DNA from: Chlorogloeopsis sp. ULAP01
Lineage (GTDB): Bacteria; Cyanobacteriota; Cyanobacteriia; Cyanobacteriales; Nostocaceae
Direction: 5' to 3'
DNA length: 64,000 nt
Assembly: GCF_030381805.1 (NCBI RefSeq)
Contig: NZ_JAUDRH010000002.1
Location: forward strand, 186,001-250,000
In this document: positions 8,063-16,866 of the stretch, one piece after another
Layout of the letters: each line of letters opens with the position of its first letter
How positions within the stretch are numbered: position 1 is the stretch's first letter
The notes under the pieces: generated by a model
Databases searched by the model: none
Seen by the model: the letters and a program-made list of their open reading frames with translations, nothing else
What the model was told of the DNA's origin: nothing
Made by a program: the position numbers and the translations under genes

Positions 8063-8835
8063 ATGAAAACAGATGTAATTTTTTATGAACTTGTAAAGGA
8101 ACTACCACAAATATTTTTTGAGCTTATTGAAAAACCTGATACTAATCCCAATATCTACACATTTACTGCACCTGAAGTAAAACAACAATCATTTCGTTTA
8201 GACGGATTGTTTTCTACTATCGAGGGGTTTGAAAATGAACCCTTATATTTTGTAGAATTGCAAACCTACAAAGATGAAGAATTTTACGAACGATTATTTG
8301 GAGAAATTTTTGTTTATTTCCGTCAATATAAACCAGCAAATTCAGATTGGTATGTAGTTGTTATTTACGATAAACGCATTCATGAAACCCTGCCTCACCC
8401 TCGTTATAGAGTTTTAATGGAACAACATCTACGTTGCATTTATCTAAATGAACTTTCTACTAGGGCTGAGGATACCTTAGGCATAGGAATTGCTAAACTA
8501 TTTATAGAAACACATACAAAAGCTACTTCTTTAGCTCAACAGCTAATTAATCAGGCAAGAGAAAATTTACCAGATGAAATATTCAAAAGAAAGTTCTAGC
8601 ATTCATCCAAGCTATTATATTTTATAAGTTCCCCAATCTTGCTTTAGAGGAAATTGAAGCTATGCTTAATTTAGATGAATTTAAAAATACTCGGTTGTCT
8701 GAGAGCATCTTGGAAAAGACAAAATTAGAATTAGTACCAAAACTGATTGAGAAAAATATGAGCATTCAAGAAATAGCAGAAGTACTAGAAATAGATATCG
8801 AAACTATTAGAAAATATTTCCAACAACAGTCTTAG
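8063..8835 (+). pseudogene. DUF2887 / Rpn-like nuclease family gene, frameshifted
   Basis: The first part (ATG 8063 to stop 8599) gives MKTDVIFYELVKELPQIF and the PD-(D/E)XK-like core FRLDGLFSTIEG, LYFVELQTYKDE. The protein then stops at EIFKRKF. One base frame away the sequence continues at 8593 as VLAFIQAIIFYKFPNL, then a helical tail ending IAEVLEIDIETIRKYFQQQS with a stop at 8833-8835. Family members are continuous through this junction, so loss of one base (probably an A in the AAAAGAAAG stretch near 8590) has split the gene. A small helix-turn-helix-like C-terminus is usual in the family. Related Rpn proteins promote recombination-like DNA transactions. Confidence 0.8.
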
Positions 8836-9010
8836 TAAACTAAGTATGCGCCTAGCGTGCCTATTTTTTCACGATCGCCATCATGAGTAAGCCAATACCC
8901 TGCATCTAGGTCGAGGTGCCTTCACCATACAGTTCAAAACAAGAGGCATTTTCCCATCGCGGTTTGTTATGCTATATTAAGCGTAGTCGTTATGAGTTTG
9001 TGCAACTGTT

Positions 9011-10381
9011 ATGACCAACCCAAAAGTAGAAAATGTGGTAATTGTAGGTTCTGGCCCGGCAGGTTACACAGCAGCCATCTACGCGGGACGTGCTAACCTC
9101 AAGCCAGTGGTATTTGAGGGCTTCCAAGCCGGAGGATTGCCTGGTGGACAGCTCATGACAACGACTGAAGTAGAGAATTTTCCCGGCTTCCCGCAAGGAA
9201 TTACAGGCCCCGAATTGATGGATCAGATGAAAGCTCAGGCGGAACGTTGGGGTGCTGAACTATATACAGAGGATGTTGTTGAAGTTGACTTAAGCCAGCG
9301 TCCATTTACTGTTCGCTCTGAAGAACGGGAATTTAAAACCCATAGTTTAATTATTGCCACAGGTGCAACTGCAAAACGATTGGGACTACCTTGTGAGGGG
9401 CAATTTTGGAGCCGGGGTATTTCTGCTTGTGCGATTTGCGACGGTGCTACACCGATTTTCCACGGGGCTGAATTGGCTGTCGTGGGTGGTGGCGACTCGG
9501 CAGCAGAAGAAGCAATTTACCTTACTAAGTATGGCTCTAAGGTGAATTTGCTGGTGCGCTCCGAGAAGATGCGGGCTTCTAAAGCTATGCAAGACCGTGT
9601 TTTAAGTAACCCTAAAATCCACGTGCATTGGAACACTGAACCTGTGGATATATTTGGTAACGGCCATATGGAAGGGGTGAAAATCCGCAACAGTAAAACT
9701 GGTGAAGAAGGCGAACTGCACGTTAAAGGATTATTCTACGCGATCGGTCACACTCCTAATACCTCTTTATTCAAGGGGCAAGTCGAATTGGATGAAGTGG
9801 GTTACATTGTTACCAAGCCCGGTTCTCCAGAAACAAGCGTAGAGGGTGTTTTTGCCGCTGGTGACGTGCAGGATCATGAGTATCGTCAAGCGATTACTGC
9901 TGCGGGTAGTGGCTGTATGGCAGCAATGTTGGCAGAACGCTGGTTGTCGTCGAATGGGTTGATCCAAGAGTTTCATCAGGTGTCGCAAACTCCAGATAAT
10001 GATTTGCAGTCTCAGCCAACTGACAACAGAACTCCCTCTGACACGGAATTTGATATTAATAGGACACGCTATGAGGGAGGTTATGCCCTCAGGAAGCTTT
10101 TCCACGAAAGCGATCGCCTACTCATAGTCAAATACGTCTCTCCTGGATGCGGCCCTTGCCACACTCTCAAGCCAATATTAAATAAGGTAGTGGATGAATT
10201 TGATGGCAAAATCCACTTTGTGGAAGTTGACATCGACAAAGACCGAGATATTGCCGAAAATGCAGGCATTACAGGAACACCAACAGTTCAGTTCTTTAAA
10301 AATAAGGAACTAGTGAAAGAACTTAAAGGCGTCAAACCCAAGAGCGAATATCGTCAGTTGGTGGAAAGTAATTTGTCATAG
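9011..10381 (+). CDS. NADPH-thioredoxin reductase C-type fusion (TrxB-Trx)
   Basis: A 456-residue fusion of a flavin thioredoxin reductase and a thioredoxin, the NTRC arrangement of cyanobacteria and chloroplasts. The FAD site is GSGPAGYTAAIYAG (about residues 14-27), the reductase redox pair is CAIC (about 140), and the NADPH site is VGGGDSAAEEA. A linker of about 30 residues rich in D, T and Q leads to the thioredoxin domain, whose active site CGPC is near residue 380. The enzyme passes electrons from NADPH to 2-Cys peroxiredoxins and other targets, protecting the cell in darkness and under oxidative stress. It is free-standing, with ATG 9011 matching the family start. The name ntrC is avoided because it clashes with the nitrogen regulator. 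Confidence 0.96.
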   Translation: MTNPKVENVVIVGSGPAGYTAAIYAGRANLKPVVFEGFQAGGLPGGQLMTTTEVENFPGFPQGITGPELMDQMKAQAERWGAELYTEDVVEVDLSQRPFTVRSEEREFKTHSLIIATGATAKRLGLPCEGQFWSRGISACAICDGATPIFHGAELAVVGGGDSAAEEAIYLTKYGSKVNLLVRSEKMRASKAMQDRVLSNPKIHVHWNTEPVDIFGNGHMEGVKIRNSKTGEEGELHVKGLFYAIGHTPNTSLFKGQVELDEVGYIVTKPGSPETSVEGVFAAGDVQDHEYRQAITAAGSGCMAAMLAERWLSSNGLIQEFHQVSQTPDNDLQSQPTDNRTPSDTEFDINRTRYEGGYALRKLFHESDRLLIVKYVSPGCGPCHTLKPILNKVVDEFDGKIHFVEVDIDKDRDIAENAGITGTPTVQFFKNKELVKELKGVKPKSEYRQLVESNLS

Positions 10382-10465
10382 TAGTAGTGAGTTTTGAGTT
10401 TTGGGTTGACAAAATGTCTCTGGAAACTCAAAATTCATTACTCATTACCCCTAACTCATAACTAT

Positions 10466-11365
10466 ATGAGCCTGATCAAACCCCAACTGTCAAAAAGATT
10501 TTTAATTTTTACTAAAAGTCCTACCCTTTCTCACCAGTTAATGCTTGTAGGGTTAGCCATCACCCTTTTTTTCATATTCCTAGCATTGTTCGCTCCTTTG
10601 TTTGTGAATTGGGGATGGCTGCAAAACCCCACAGAGTTATTAAGTAACGTTCCTCTTGAGCCACCTTCAGCCAAGCATTGGTTCGGTACCGATAGCTTGG
10701 GTTATGACGTATTCTCACGCACAATCTTGGGTGCAAAAGCTGCATTGCAAGTTGTCTTGCTAGCCACTGCACTGAGTATGGTGATTGGTGTGCCTTTAGG
10801 TATGGTGAGTGGCTATGTTGGCGGTAGATTAGATAAGATGCTGCTGTTTTTAATGGATAGCATTTATACCCTACCGGGGTTATTGCTTTCGGTAACGCTG
10901 GCGTTTGTAGTGGGGCGGGGAATATTAAATGCCGCGATCGCCATTAGCATTGCCTACGTTCCTCAGTATTATCGAGTTGTCCGCAACCATACTGTCAGCG
11001 TCAAAACAGAAGTTTATATTGAAGCAGCACAAGCGATCGGCGCTAATACCTGGCAAGTACTTTCTCGCTATTTATTTTTTAACGTTATTCAAAGCGTACC
11101 CGTACTATTCACCCTTAACGCTGCCGATGCCATTCTGATTTTGGGTGGATTGGGCTTTTTAGGTTTAGGACTGCCGGAAGAAGTGCCAGAATGGGGACAC
11201 GATTTAAAACAGGCTTTGCCTGCACTATCTACAGGCATTTGGTGGACTACGCTTTTTCCGGGGCTAGCGATGACATCAATGGTGGTGGGGCTATCGCTAC
11301 TGGGTGAAGGGTTAAATGAATTTATCAATCCCCGTTTACGGCGAGAAAATGGTATCCGGAAATAG
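10466..11365 (+). CDS. peptide/nickel-type ABC transporter permease (DppC-like)
   Basis: A 299-residue inner-membrane permease using ATG 10466; an upstream in-frame start at 10394 would add 24 atypical residues. Family signs: N-terminal cytoplasmic stretch and first TM (LMLVGLAITLFFIFLALFA), the periplasmic motif HWFGTDSLGYDVFSRTI, and the cytoplasmic EAA loop EAAQAIGANTWQVLSRYLF that contacts the ATPase. Six TMs are expected. Next to it there is no DppB partner, ATPase or binding protein, which is unusual because DppC works as a heterodimer with DppB. Candidate partners are the binding protein at 13276 and the permease pair at 15930-17829, which has its own DppC. Confidence 0.9.
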   Translation: MSLIKPQLSKRFLIFTKSPTLSHQLMLVGLAITLFFIFLALFAPLFVNWGWLQNPTELLSNVPLEPPSAKHWFGTDSLGYDVFSRTILGAKAALQVVLLATALSMVIGVPLGMVSGYVGGRLDKMLLFLMDSIYTLPGLLLSVTLAFVVGRGILNAAIAISIAYVPQYYRVVRNHTVSVKTEVYIEAAQAIGANTWQVLSRYLFFNVIQSVPVLFTLNAADAILILGGLGFLGLGLPEEVPEWGHDLKQALPALSTGIWWTTLFPGLAMTSMVVGLSLLGEGLNEFINPRLRRENGIRK

Positions 11366-11440
11366 TTAACGATTTAGGGATCTGGTGACGCTCAAAAAGA
11401 AAGCGATCGCGTGGTGTGTTTGGTGCGATGCCCAGGCATA

Positions 11441-11518
11441 CTACTCTTCCACCATCTCCAATGTCAGTATTCCTTTCGGTTTGTTAACTACAAGCTGCAT
11501 AAAGGCACCTAAATCCAT
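11441..11518 (-). CDS. possible 25-codon ORF overlapping the gene before it
   Basis: ATG 11518 overlaps the last ten bases of the ORF ending at 11509 (TTATGGATTTAG), an arrangement that allows translational coupling. It reads MDLGAFMQLVVNKPKGILTL and stops at 11441. It matches nothing I know and may be the stump of a longer downstream partner. Confidence 0.25.
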   Translation of the reverse strand: MDLGAFMQLVVNKPKGILTLEMVEE

Positions 11519-11730
11519 AACCTACCGCAGGTTCCTGTGTCATTGAGTCGAAAGATGGTGAGTTTTACGCGATCTGAGCTACCATAGGCATTATAGATTT
11601 TTTGCGTTATCCCCTTTAGTGTTGGGTCAATAAAATAGTTTTCGCTCTCTGGGTCGATGGCAATATACCAGTTGTAATGAGTATCTAGAAGTTGTGGGCG
11701 CAAGTGCTCGAAAACAACACGACACCGCAT
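11509..11730 (-). CDS. small conserved cyanobacterial hypothetical protein, possibly 5'-truncated
   Basis: The protein has the look of a widespread small cyanobacterial family: HYNWYIAIDPESENYFIDP followed by FRLNDTGTCGRLW at the C-terminus. The first usable ATG gives 73 residues. The frame stays open for about 100 more bases upstream (basic residues, KSRRQKKQDALAMRC) without ATG, GTG or TTG before a stop. Either a rare start codon is used, or the true start has been lost. The function is unknown. In related genomes such proteins often sit next to a small partner gene; here only a 25-codon overlapping ORF follows. Confidence 0.55.
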   Translation of the reverse strand: MRCRVVFEHLRPQLLDTHYNWYIAIDPESENYFIDPTLKGITQKIYNAYGSSDRVKLTIFRLNDTGTCGRLWI

Positions 11731-11982
11731 AGCAAGAGCATCTTGCTTTTTCTGACGACGGCTCTTTTCAGAAACTGCGATTGGAGATGGCGGTAAGATG
11801 CGGGTGCGACGAGGTGAGATAACTATGTTATTTCAATATAAAAGTATGCAGTTGTGTTGATTTTATTATGCCGTTATTTTGAGGCGCTTCAGGGAGTGCG
11901 GGTTTACAGTCTACTAACTACCCTCATTTGATAATTTGATTTGCTAGTCTATTATTTGTTGTAATTCACCTGAGAGAATTGT

Positions 11983-12171
11983 GTGAAAGATAATCTTTCT
12001 TTAGTTGCGGCTGCTGCTGGTGGCTTTATGCTCTCTGTTGCCCTTGCTGGCATTTTGCGGGGTACGCCCCTCCCATCTTGGCAGGCGCAAGCCAATTTAC
12101 ATTCATCTTCAATGACTTATGTCAGTCAAGTTACAGTTGAGCCAAGTAAAATCAGCCAGAAAAAAAACTAA
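11983..12171 (+). CDS. small membrane protein, hypothetical
   Basis: A 62-residue ORF from GTG 11983 (no ATG available). One hydrophobic segment, LVAAAAGGFMLSVALAGIL, spans about residues 6-25. A polar tail with many Ser, Thr and Lys follows. I do not recognise a family. A purine-rich AGAGAA lies upstream and a gene-free stretch precedes it. It sits 180 bases before the ROK kinase, in the same direction. The hydrophobic helix and plausible codon use make it more likely than not to be real. Confidence 0.45.
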   Translation: MKDNLSLVAAAAGGFMLSVALAGILRGTPLPSWQAQANLHSSSMTYVSQVTVEPSKISQKKN

Positions 12172-12349
12172 CCACAGGTAATAATAAGGCAGTCCCGATG
12201 AAAAAATTTCATCACTAAGCATGAAAAAGGAACCTTCCCCTACAACGCCACATGCTTTATGCCGGGAAACCCGTCCACCGCAGTGGCTCCCCCACACCCT
12301 TACACCCTTACACCCCTCTTTCAATTCAGAAGGCAGAAAGGGTATTGTG

Positions 12350-13240
12350 GTGACACCAGAAGTAATTGGTATTGACTTGGGGGGAACAGCAATTAAGCTG
12401 GGGCGCTTCACAGCTGATGGTACTTGCGGCAAGTCTTTAACTGTAGCGACTCCCCAACCAGCAACTCCAGAAGCAGTAATAGCGGCAATGGTGGATGCGA
12501 TCGCCCTACTCGATCCGGAAAATCAGACTATAGCCATTGGTGTTGGTACTCCTGGGCCTCCAGATGCAGCCGGAAGAATTGCTAAACTCGCTATTAACCT
12601 GCCAGGATGGTGTGATGTTCCACTTGCCGACGCTCTAGAAGCCAAAACTGGCAAACCAACGGTTGTGGCTAACGATGCCAATTGTGCGGGTTGGGGAGAA
12701 GCTTGGTTAGGAGCTGGGCGTTACTTTCAAAATCTGATTTTACTGACTTTGGGAACTGGTGTTGGTGGTGCAATTATTCTAGATGGCAAATTATTTGTCG
12801 GGCATTATGGAGCAGCTGGAGAGTTGGGTTTAATTACGTTCAACCCTGATGGGCCAATGTGTAATAGTGGTAACCAAGGTTCTCTGGAACAATATGTCTC
12901 AATTACGGCAATTCGTCGCCGTACTGGCAAAGACCCAGCAGAATTAGGTACTCTAGCAAAAGCTGGAGATGCTCAAGCTTTGGCTTTTTGGCAGGAGTAC
13001 GGTAGGGACTTGGGTATCGGGTTAACTAGTTTAATTTACGTACTGACACCGGAAGCGATCGTAATTGGTGGTGGTGTCAGCGCTAGTGCTGAGTTTTTCT
13101 TACCAGCAGCCAAAAGAGAAATTGAAAAGCGAGTGTTGAGAACATCTCGCGTGGGAATACAACTGTTGGCAGCGGAATTAGGCAATTCTGCCGGGATGTT
13201 GGGTGCGGCAAAGTTGGCATGGCAAAAAGTCAATTTATAG
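12350..13240 (+). CDS. ROK family sugar kinase (glucokinase-like)
   Basis: A 296-residue kinase. I take GTG 12350 (or the adjacent GTG 12347, with AGGCAGAAAGGG upstream) because the phosphate-1 motif EVIGIDLGGTAIKLG follows at once, as in relatives. The longer frame from 12221 translates C-rich intergenic repeat. Seen: the ATP phosphate loops, VANDANCAGWGEAW with the catalytic-type Asp, LGTGVGGAIILDGKLF, and GELG for sugar binding. The Cys-rich ROK zinc motif is weak here: the segment reads MCNSGNQGSLEQYVS instead of CxCGxxGCxE. It should phosphorylate glucose or a similar hexose with ATP in the cytoplasm. It may form a transcription unit with the peptide-binding protein starting 35 bases after its stop. 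Confidence 0.9.
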   Translation: MTPEVIGIDLGGTAIKLGRFTADGTCGKSLTVATPQPATPEAVIAAMVDAIALLDPENQTIAIGVGTPGPPDAAGRIAKLAINLPGWCDVPLADALEAKTGKPTVVANDANCAGWGEAWLGAGRYFQNLILLTLGTGVGGAIILDGKLFVGHYGAAGELGLITFNPDGPMCNSGNQGSLEQYVSITAIRRRTGKDPAELGTLAKAGDAQALAFWQEYGRDLGIGLTSLIYVLTPEAIVIGGGVSASAEFFLPAAKREIEKRVLRTSRVGIQLLAAELGNSAGMLGAAKLAWQKVNL

Positions 13241-13275
13241 CCCACAGTTAAGGGTGGATAAAAATTTTTACATTT

Positions 13276-15012
13276 ATGATGTTTAACTTCAAAAAAATAA
13301 GCAAAGCCCAGATCATTGCCTTGTCATGCATCGGTGTATCCTTCTTGTCTGCCTGTTCTTCTCCCACCACCCAAGATTCTACTTCTGTCGGGGGCAATAG
13401 CAATACTTTACGACTTCTCTACTGGCAAGCACCAACTATCCTCAATCCCCATCTCGCCCAGGGTAACAAAGACTTTGAGGGTAGTCGAGTCACTTACGAA
13501 CCCCTTGCTACTTATAACAAAGATGGTAAATTAATCCTTTTCCTCGCTGCGGAAATTCCTACTGTTGAGAATGGTGGCATAGCGAAAGACGGTACTTCAG
13601 TAACTTGGAAACTTAAGCAGGGGGTTAAGTGGTCTGATGGTCAACCTTTTACAGCACAAGATGTGGTTTTCACTTATAATTTTCTTTCTAACCCAGCTGT
13701 AGGTGCTACTAGTACTGCCTATTATGAAGCTGTTAAAAACGTTGAAGCTGTTGACAATTATACCGTCAAAATCAATTTTAAGAATATCAATCCGGCTTGG
13801 TCGTTACCTTTTGTCGGTGAAAATGGGATGATTCTGCCCCGCCATATCTTCGAGAAATATAACGGCTCTAACGCTAGGGAGGCTCCGGGTAATTTACTTC
13901 CTGTCGGCACTGGTCCTTACCGAGTGGTGCAATTCAAGCCCGGTGATATTATCATCTATGAGCCAAATCCTGTGTTTCGAGAAGCCAGTCAGCCTTTATT
14001 TAAACGAGTAGAACTCAAGGGTGGTGGTGATGCAACTTCGGCTGCTAGAGCAGTACTTCAGACACAAAACGCAGATTTTGCTTGGAATCTTCAGGTAGAA
14101 GCTCCCATTCTCAAGCAACTAGAAGCAGCAGGTCAAGGTAAACTACAAGCTAGCTTTGGCGCTGAAGTAGAGCGGATTTTGCTTAATCAGACAGATCCCA
14201 ACCAGGCAACGCAGGAGGGTGAACGCTCAAGTCTCAAATATCCCCATCCCTTTTTTAGCGAGCGCAAAGTTCGTCAGGCTTTTAGCTATGCTATTAATCG
14301 CGATACTATTGCCAAACAATTATATGGTGCGATCGGTCGTCCTGCTGTAAATCTCTTAGTCGCACCTGATATTTATAATTCACCAAATACTAAATACGAA
14401 TTTAACTTGCAAAAAGCTGCTGCCTTACTAGATGAGGCTGGATGGAAAGATACAAATGGCAATGGCATCCGGGATAAAAATGGCAAGGAAGTGAGTGTTC
14501 TTTTCCAAACTTCAGTTAACCCATTGCGGCAGAAAACTCAAGAAATTGTTAAACAAGCATTAACATCTATTGGCGTCAGGGTAGAACTCAAAAGTATCGA
14601 TCCGAGTATTTTCTTCTCAGCCGATCCTGCAAATCCAGATACCACTCTTCACTTCTATGCTGATATGCAAATGTTTACCACAGGTAATAACAGCCCAGAT
14701 CCAGGTGCATACATGAAGAGTTGGACTTGTGATGAAATCCCTCAGAAAAAGAATAATTGGTCGCGGCAAAACACTTCACGTTACTGCAATCGTCAATATG
14801 ATGCACTGTGGAAACAGTCTGCAACTGAGTTAAATCCCCAAAAGCGTCAACAGCTATTTATTCAGATGAACGATCTATTAATTCAAGATGGGGCAGTTAT
14901 TCCTTTAATTGTTAGAGCCAATGTTGTTGGAGTCAACAATAGACTCGTTGGTGTAGACACAACTCCGTGGGATGCAGATACTTGGAATATTAAGGATTGG
15001 AGGCGAAAGTAG
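13276..15012 (+). CDS. ABC transporter substrate-binding lipoprotein, family 5 (DppA/OppA-like)
   Basis: A 578-residue extracytoplasmic binding protein for peptides or related solutes. The lipoprotein signal has a basic start, a hydrophobic core and the lipobox LSAC, with the lipidated Cys at residue 27. The mature part shows SBP_bac_5 features: LRLLYWQAPTILNPHL, then WKLKQGVKWSDGQPFTAQDV, VGTGPYRVVQFKPGD, and VRQAFSYAINRDTIAKQLYG. It should feed the peptide-type permeases nearby: the divergent DppB-DppC pair at 15930-17829 and the lone permease at 10466. No ATPase gene is in the window. Length is slightly above the usual 500-550. Confidence 0.93.
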   Translation: MMFNFKKISKAQIIALSCIGVSFLSACSSPTTQDSTSVGGNSNTLRLLYWQAPTILNPHLAQGNKDFEGSRVTYEPLATYNKDGKLILFLAAEIPTVENGGIAKDGTSVTWKLKQGVKWSDGQPFTAQDVVFTYNFLSNPAVGATSTAYYEAVKNVEAVDNYTVKINFKNINPAWSLPFVGENGMILPRHIFEKYNGSNAREAPGNLLPVGTGPYRVVQFKPGDIIIYEPNPVFREASQPLFKRVELKGGGDATSAARAVLQTQNADFAWNLQVEAPILKQLEAAGQGKLQASFGAEVERILLNQTDPNQATQEGERSSLKYPHPFFSERKVRQAFSYAINRDTIAKQLYGAIGRPAVNLLVAPDIYNSPNTKYEFNLQKAAALLDEAGWKDTNGNGIRDKNGKEVSVLFQTSVNPLRQKTQEIVKQALTSIGVRVELKSIDPSIFFSADPANPDTTLHFYADMQMFTTGNNSPDPGAYMKSWTCDEIPQKKNNWSRQNTSRYCNRQYDALWKQSATELNPQKRQQLFIQMNDLLIQDGAVIPLIVRANVVGVNNRLVGVDTTPWDADTWNIKDWRRK

Positions 15013-15030
15013 GTAGTGGGAATTTGAAGT

Positions 15031-15909
15031 ATGAGAATTACACCACAACGCAGTAGACAGATATTTGGTAATCCCGCACCACCCCAGACAGTGTGGGAAA
15101 AACAGTTTGATTATTTTGACTCGGAATTAAAGAATATAGCTCACAAAGACTGGCGTAAAATTACTGGAGAGGATCTTTGGTACTACTTTCACGATTTGGC
15201 CTATGTTGAACTACAGCCAGACTTATTTCAGTACCTATTCCCAGTGTGTCTCAATTACTGGTACGAGACGCTGATGAATAATCAGTCAGCCGATCGCGGT
15301 GATTCCGAGTTCCACTATTGTTTATACCGTGGCAAGATACTAGAGAAAATGGTGACTCCAAAGGTCAGAGAAGCTATTTACAACTTCTTCCACGATGGAC
15401 TGATTGATCGTATTGAGGTGGAGCGAGGATTTATTTACAACAAAGCTTCGACACCAGCCTATGCATGGATACAAAGATTCAACAGCATTGGGTATGTAGC
15501 TCCAATTATCGATAGAATTTGGACAACTTGGTGGAAATTTGACCACCCTGGCAAAGCGATTTCGGCGATCATGTATGCTTCCGGGCTTATATATTTAGAA
15601 GGGGAGAACCCAATTTTTGGTATGTGGACACCAGAAGACGGAGGGGGTGGCCCTTACTTGAGCGAGAGTGATGCCAGAATTTTTGATGTAGGCTGGCTGA
15701 ATGAGAATTTAGAATTTTTGAGGAATACGCTGTCTGTTCAATACATACAACAAAAGCTTAAGCAAGCGGCAGATAGATTGCAGTTAGAACCTGAAAAAAA
15801 TGTGGCTTACCAAGTGGCAGAAGATGCACAAACAAGAGGTGAAGTAATAGAAATTTGCATTGAAGATTTACTAACCAAACTCTCAAAACCGTCATCACAA
15901 CATTATTAG
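15031..15909 (+). CDS. hypothetical protein, 292 aa
   Basis: I do not recognise this family. The protein is soluble-looking and rich in aromatic residues (WEKQFDYFDSEL, DLWYYFHDLAYVELQPDLF, CLNYWYETLM). It contains one glycine run (TPEDGGGGPYLSESDARIF) and a charged helical tail (QQKLKQAADRLQLEPEKNVA). No signal peptide or TM segment is visible. It starts 18 bases after the stop of the binding-protein gene and in the same direction, so co-transcription is likely, yet nothing in the sequence shows a link to transport. Its 3' end converges on the permease operon, 20 bases away. Codon use matches the neighbours. Confidence 0.7.
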   Translation: MRITPQRSRQIFGNPAPPQTVWEKQFDYFDSELKNIAHKDWRKITGEDLWYYFHDLAYVELQPDLFQYLFPVCLNYWYETLMNNQSADRGDSEFHYCLYRGKILEKMVTPKVREAIYNFFHDGLIDRIEVERGFIYNKASTPAYAWIQRFNSIGYVAPIIDRIWTTWWKFDHPGKAISAIMYASGLIYLEGENPIFGMWTPEDGGGGPYLSESDARIFDVGWLNENLEFLRNTLSVQYIQQKLKQAADRLQLEPEKNVAYQVAEDAQTRGEVIEICIEDLLTKLSKPSSQHY

Positions 15910-15929
15910 AAAATAACAAAACTTGTCTG

Positions 15930-16853
15930 CTAAAGTAGTCTGGGATCGAAAGCATCTCTTAAACCATCACCAATATAGTTGATACTCAACACGGTGAGAA
16001 ATATTGCCATGCCAGGAAAAATCACCATATAGGGAGCAAATTCCAAAAAGTTCTGTGCTTCATAAAGCATTCTTCCCCAGGTTGGTACATCTGGCGGAAA
16101 ACCCAAACCAAAAAAGCTGAGGGTAGATTCGGTAATAATTGCCGTACTGACTGCTAGCGTAGCAGCAACCAAAACTGGACTAATGACATTGGGCAGAATG
16201 TGTATCCAAATTAGCCGCAAAGGACTAGCGCCAAGAGCACGAGCTGCTGTAACAAATTCCATTTCCCGCACCGTCAAAAAGCCAGCCCGTACTAATCTCG
16301 CTACAGACATCCAATTGAGTCCACCAATCACCAGGACTACCAAGACAAATATACCTAACTCCGGCCCAGCGATCGCCCGAATTGCATCACGAAACAGGAA
16401 TATTACTAATAGTAAAAGTGGCAGTCGCGGTAAAGCCAGGCACAAATCAGTGCAGCGCATCAAAATCATATCCAGCCAACCGCCAAAAAACCCAGAGATT
16501 GCACCTACGAGCGTACCCAGCAAGATGGCAACCACCATTGAAAAAATGCCAACGGCAAGCGATATTCGTCCCCCATACAAAACTCTAGCTAATATATCTT
16601 GACCAAGATCATTTGTACCAAAGGGATGTTCCCAGCTGGGGGGAAGGGTAGATTGGGAGAAGTCTACTTTATTAATGGGAGTGGTGTATACTAAGGGGCC
16701 AAACAGGACACTCAACACAATAATTAGCAATACGATGGTAGCTAGCATAGCTGGACGATTGCGGCGAAATTTGCGCCATACATCTTGTCTGGGCGCCCTT
16801 TGTACAGGAGAAATTCCAACTTCCGGAATTGGAGTGGGCGATCGCTTAAACAT
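15930..16853 (-). CDS. peptide-type ABC transporter permease, DppC-like
   Basis: A 307-residue permease. The N-terminus is a long cytoplasmic arm, then TM1 (AMLATIVLLIIVLSVLFGPL). The periplasmic motif is HPFGTNDLGQDILARVLYGG, and the EAA loop is AARALGASPLRLIWIHILPN. It starts 13 bases after the stop of the DppB-like gene, so the two form an operon and presumably a heterodimer. With the lipoprotein encoded at 13276 it would import peptides or similar small solutes; an ATPase must come from elsewhere. It is a paralogue of the permease at 10466. Confidence 0.93.
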   Translation of the reverse strand: MFKRSPTPIPEVGISPVQRAPRQDVWRKFRRNRPAMLATIVLLIIVLSVLFGPLVYTTPINKVDFSQSTLPPSWEHPFGTNDLGQDILARVLYGGRISLAVGIFSMVVAILLGTLVGAISGFFGGWLDMILMRCTDLCLALPRLPLLLLVIFLFRDAIRAIAGPELGIFVLVVLVIGGLNWMSVARLVRAGFLTVREMEFVTAARALGASPLRLIWIHILPNVISPVLVAATLAVSTAIITESTLSFFGLGFPPDVPTWGRMLYEAQNFLEFAPYMVIFPGMAIFLTVLSINYIGDGLRDAFDPRLL

Positions 16854-16866
16854 AAAATTTTTCCTA

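Noticed and set aside
12221..12349. Longer N-terminus of the first ROK kinase
   Set aside because: The extra residues are translated from C-rich intergenic repeat (CACCCTTACACCC type), and the phosphate-1 motif follows directly after GTG 12350.
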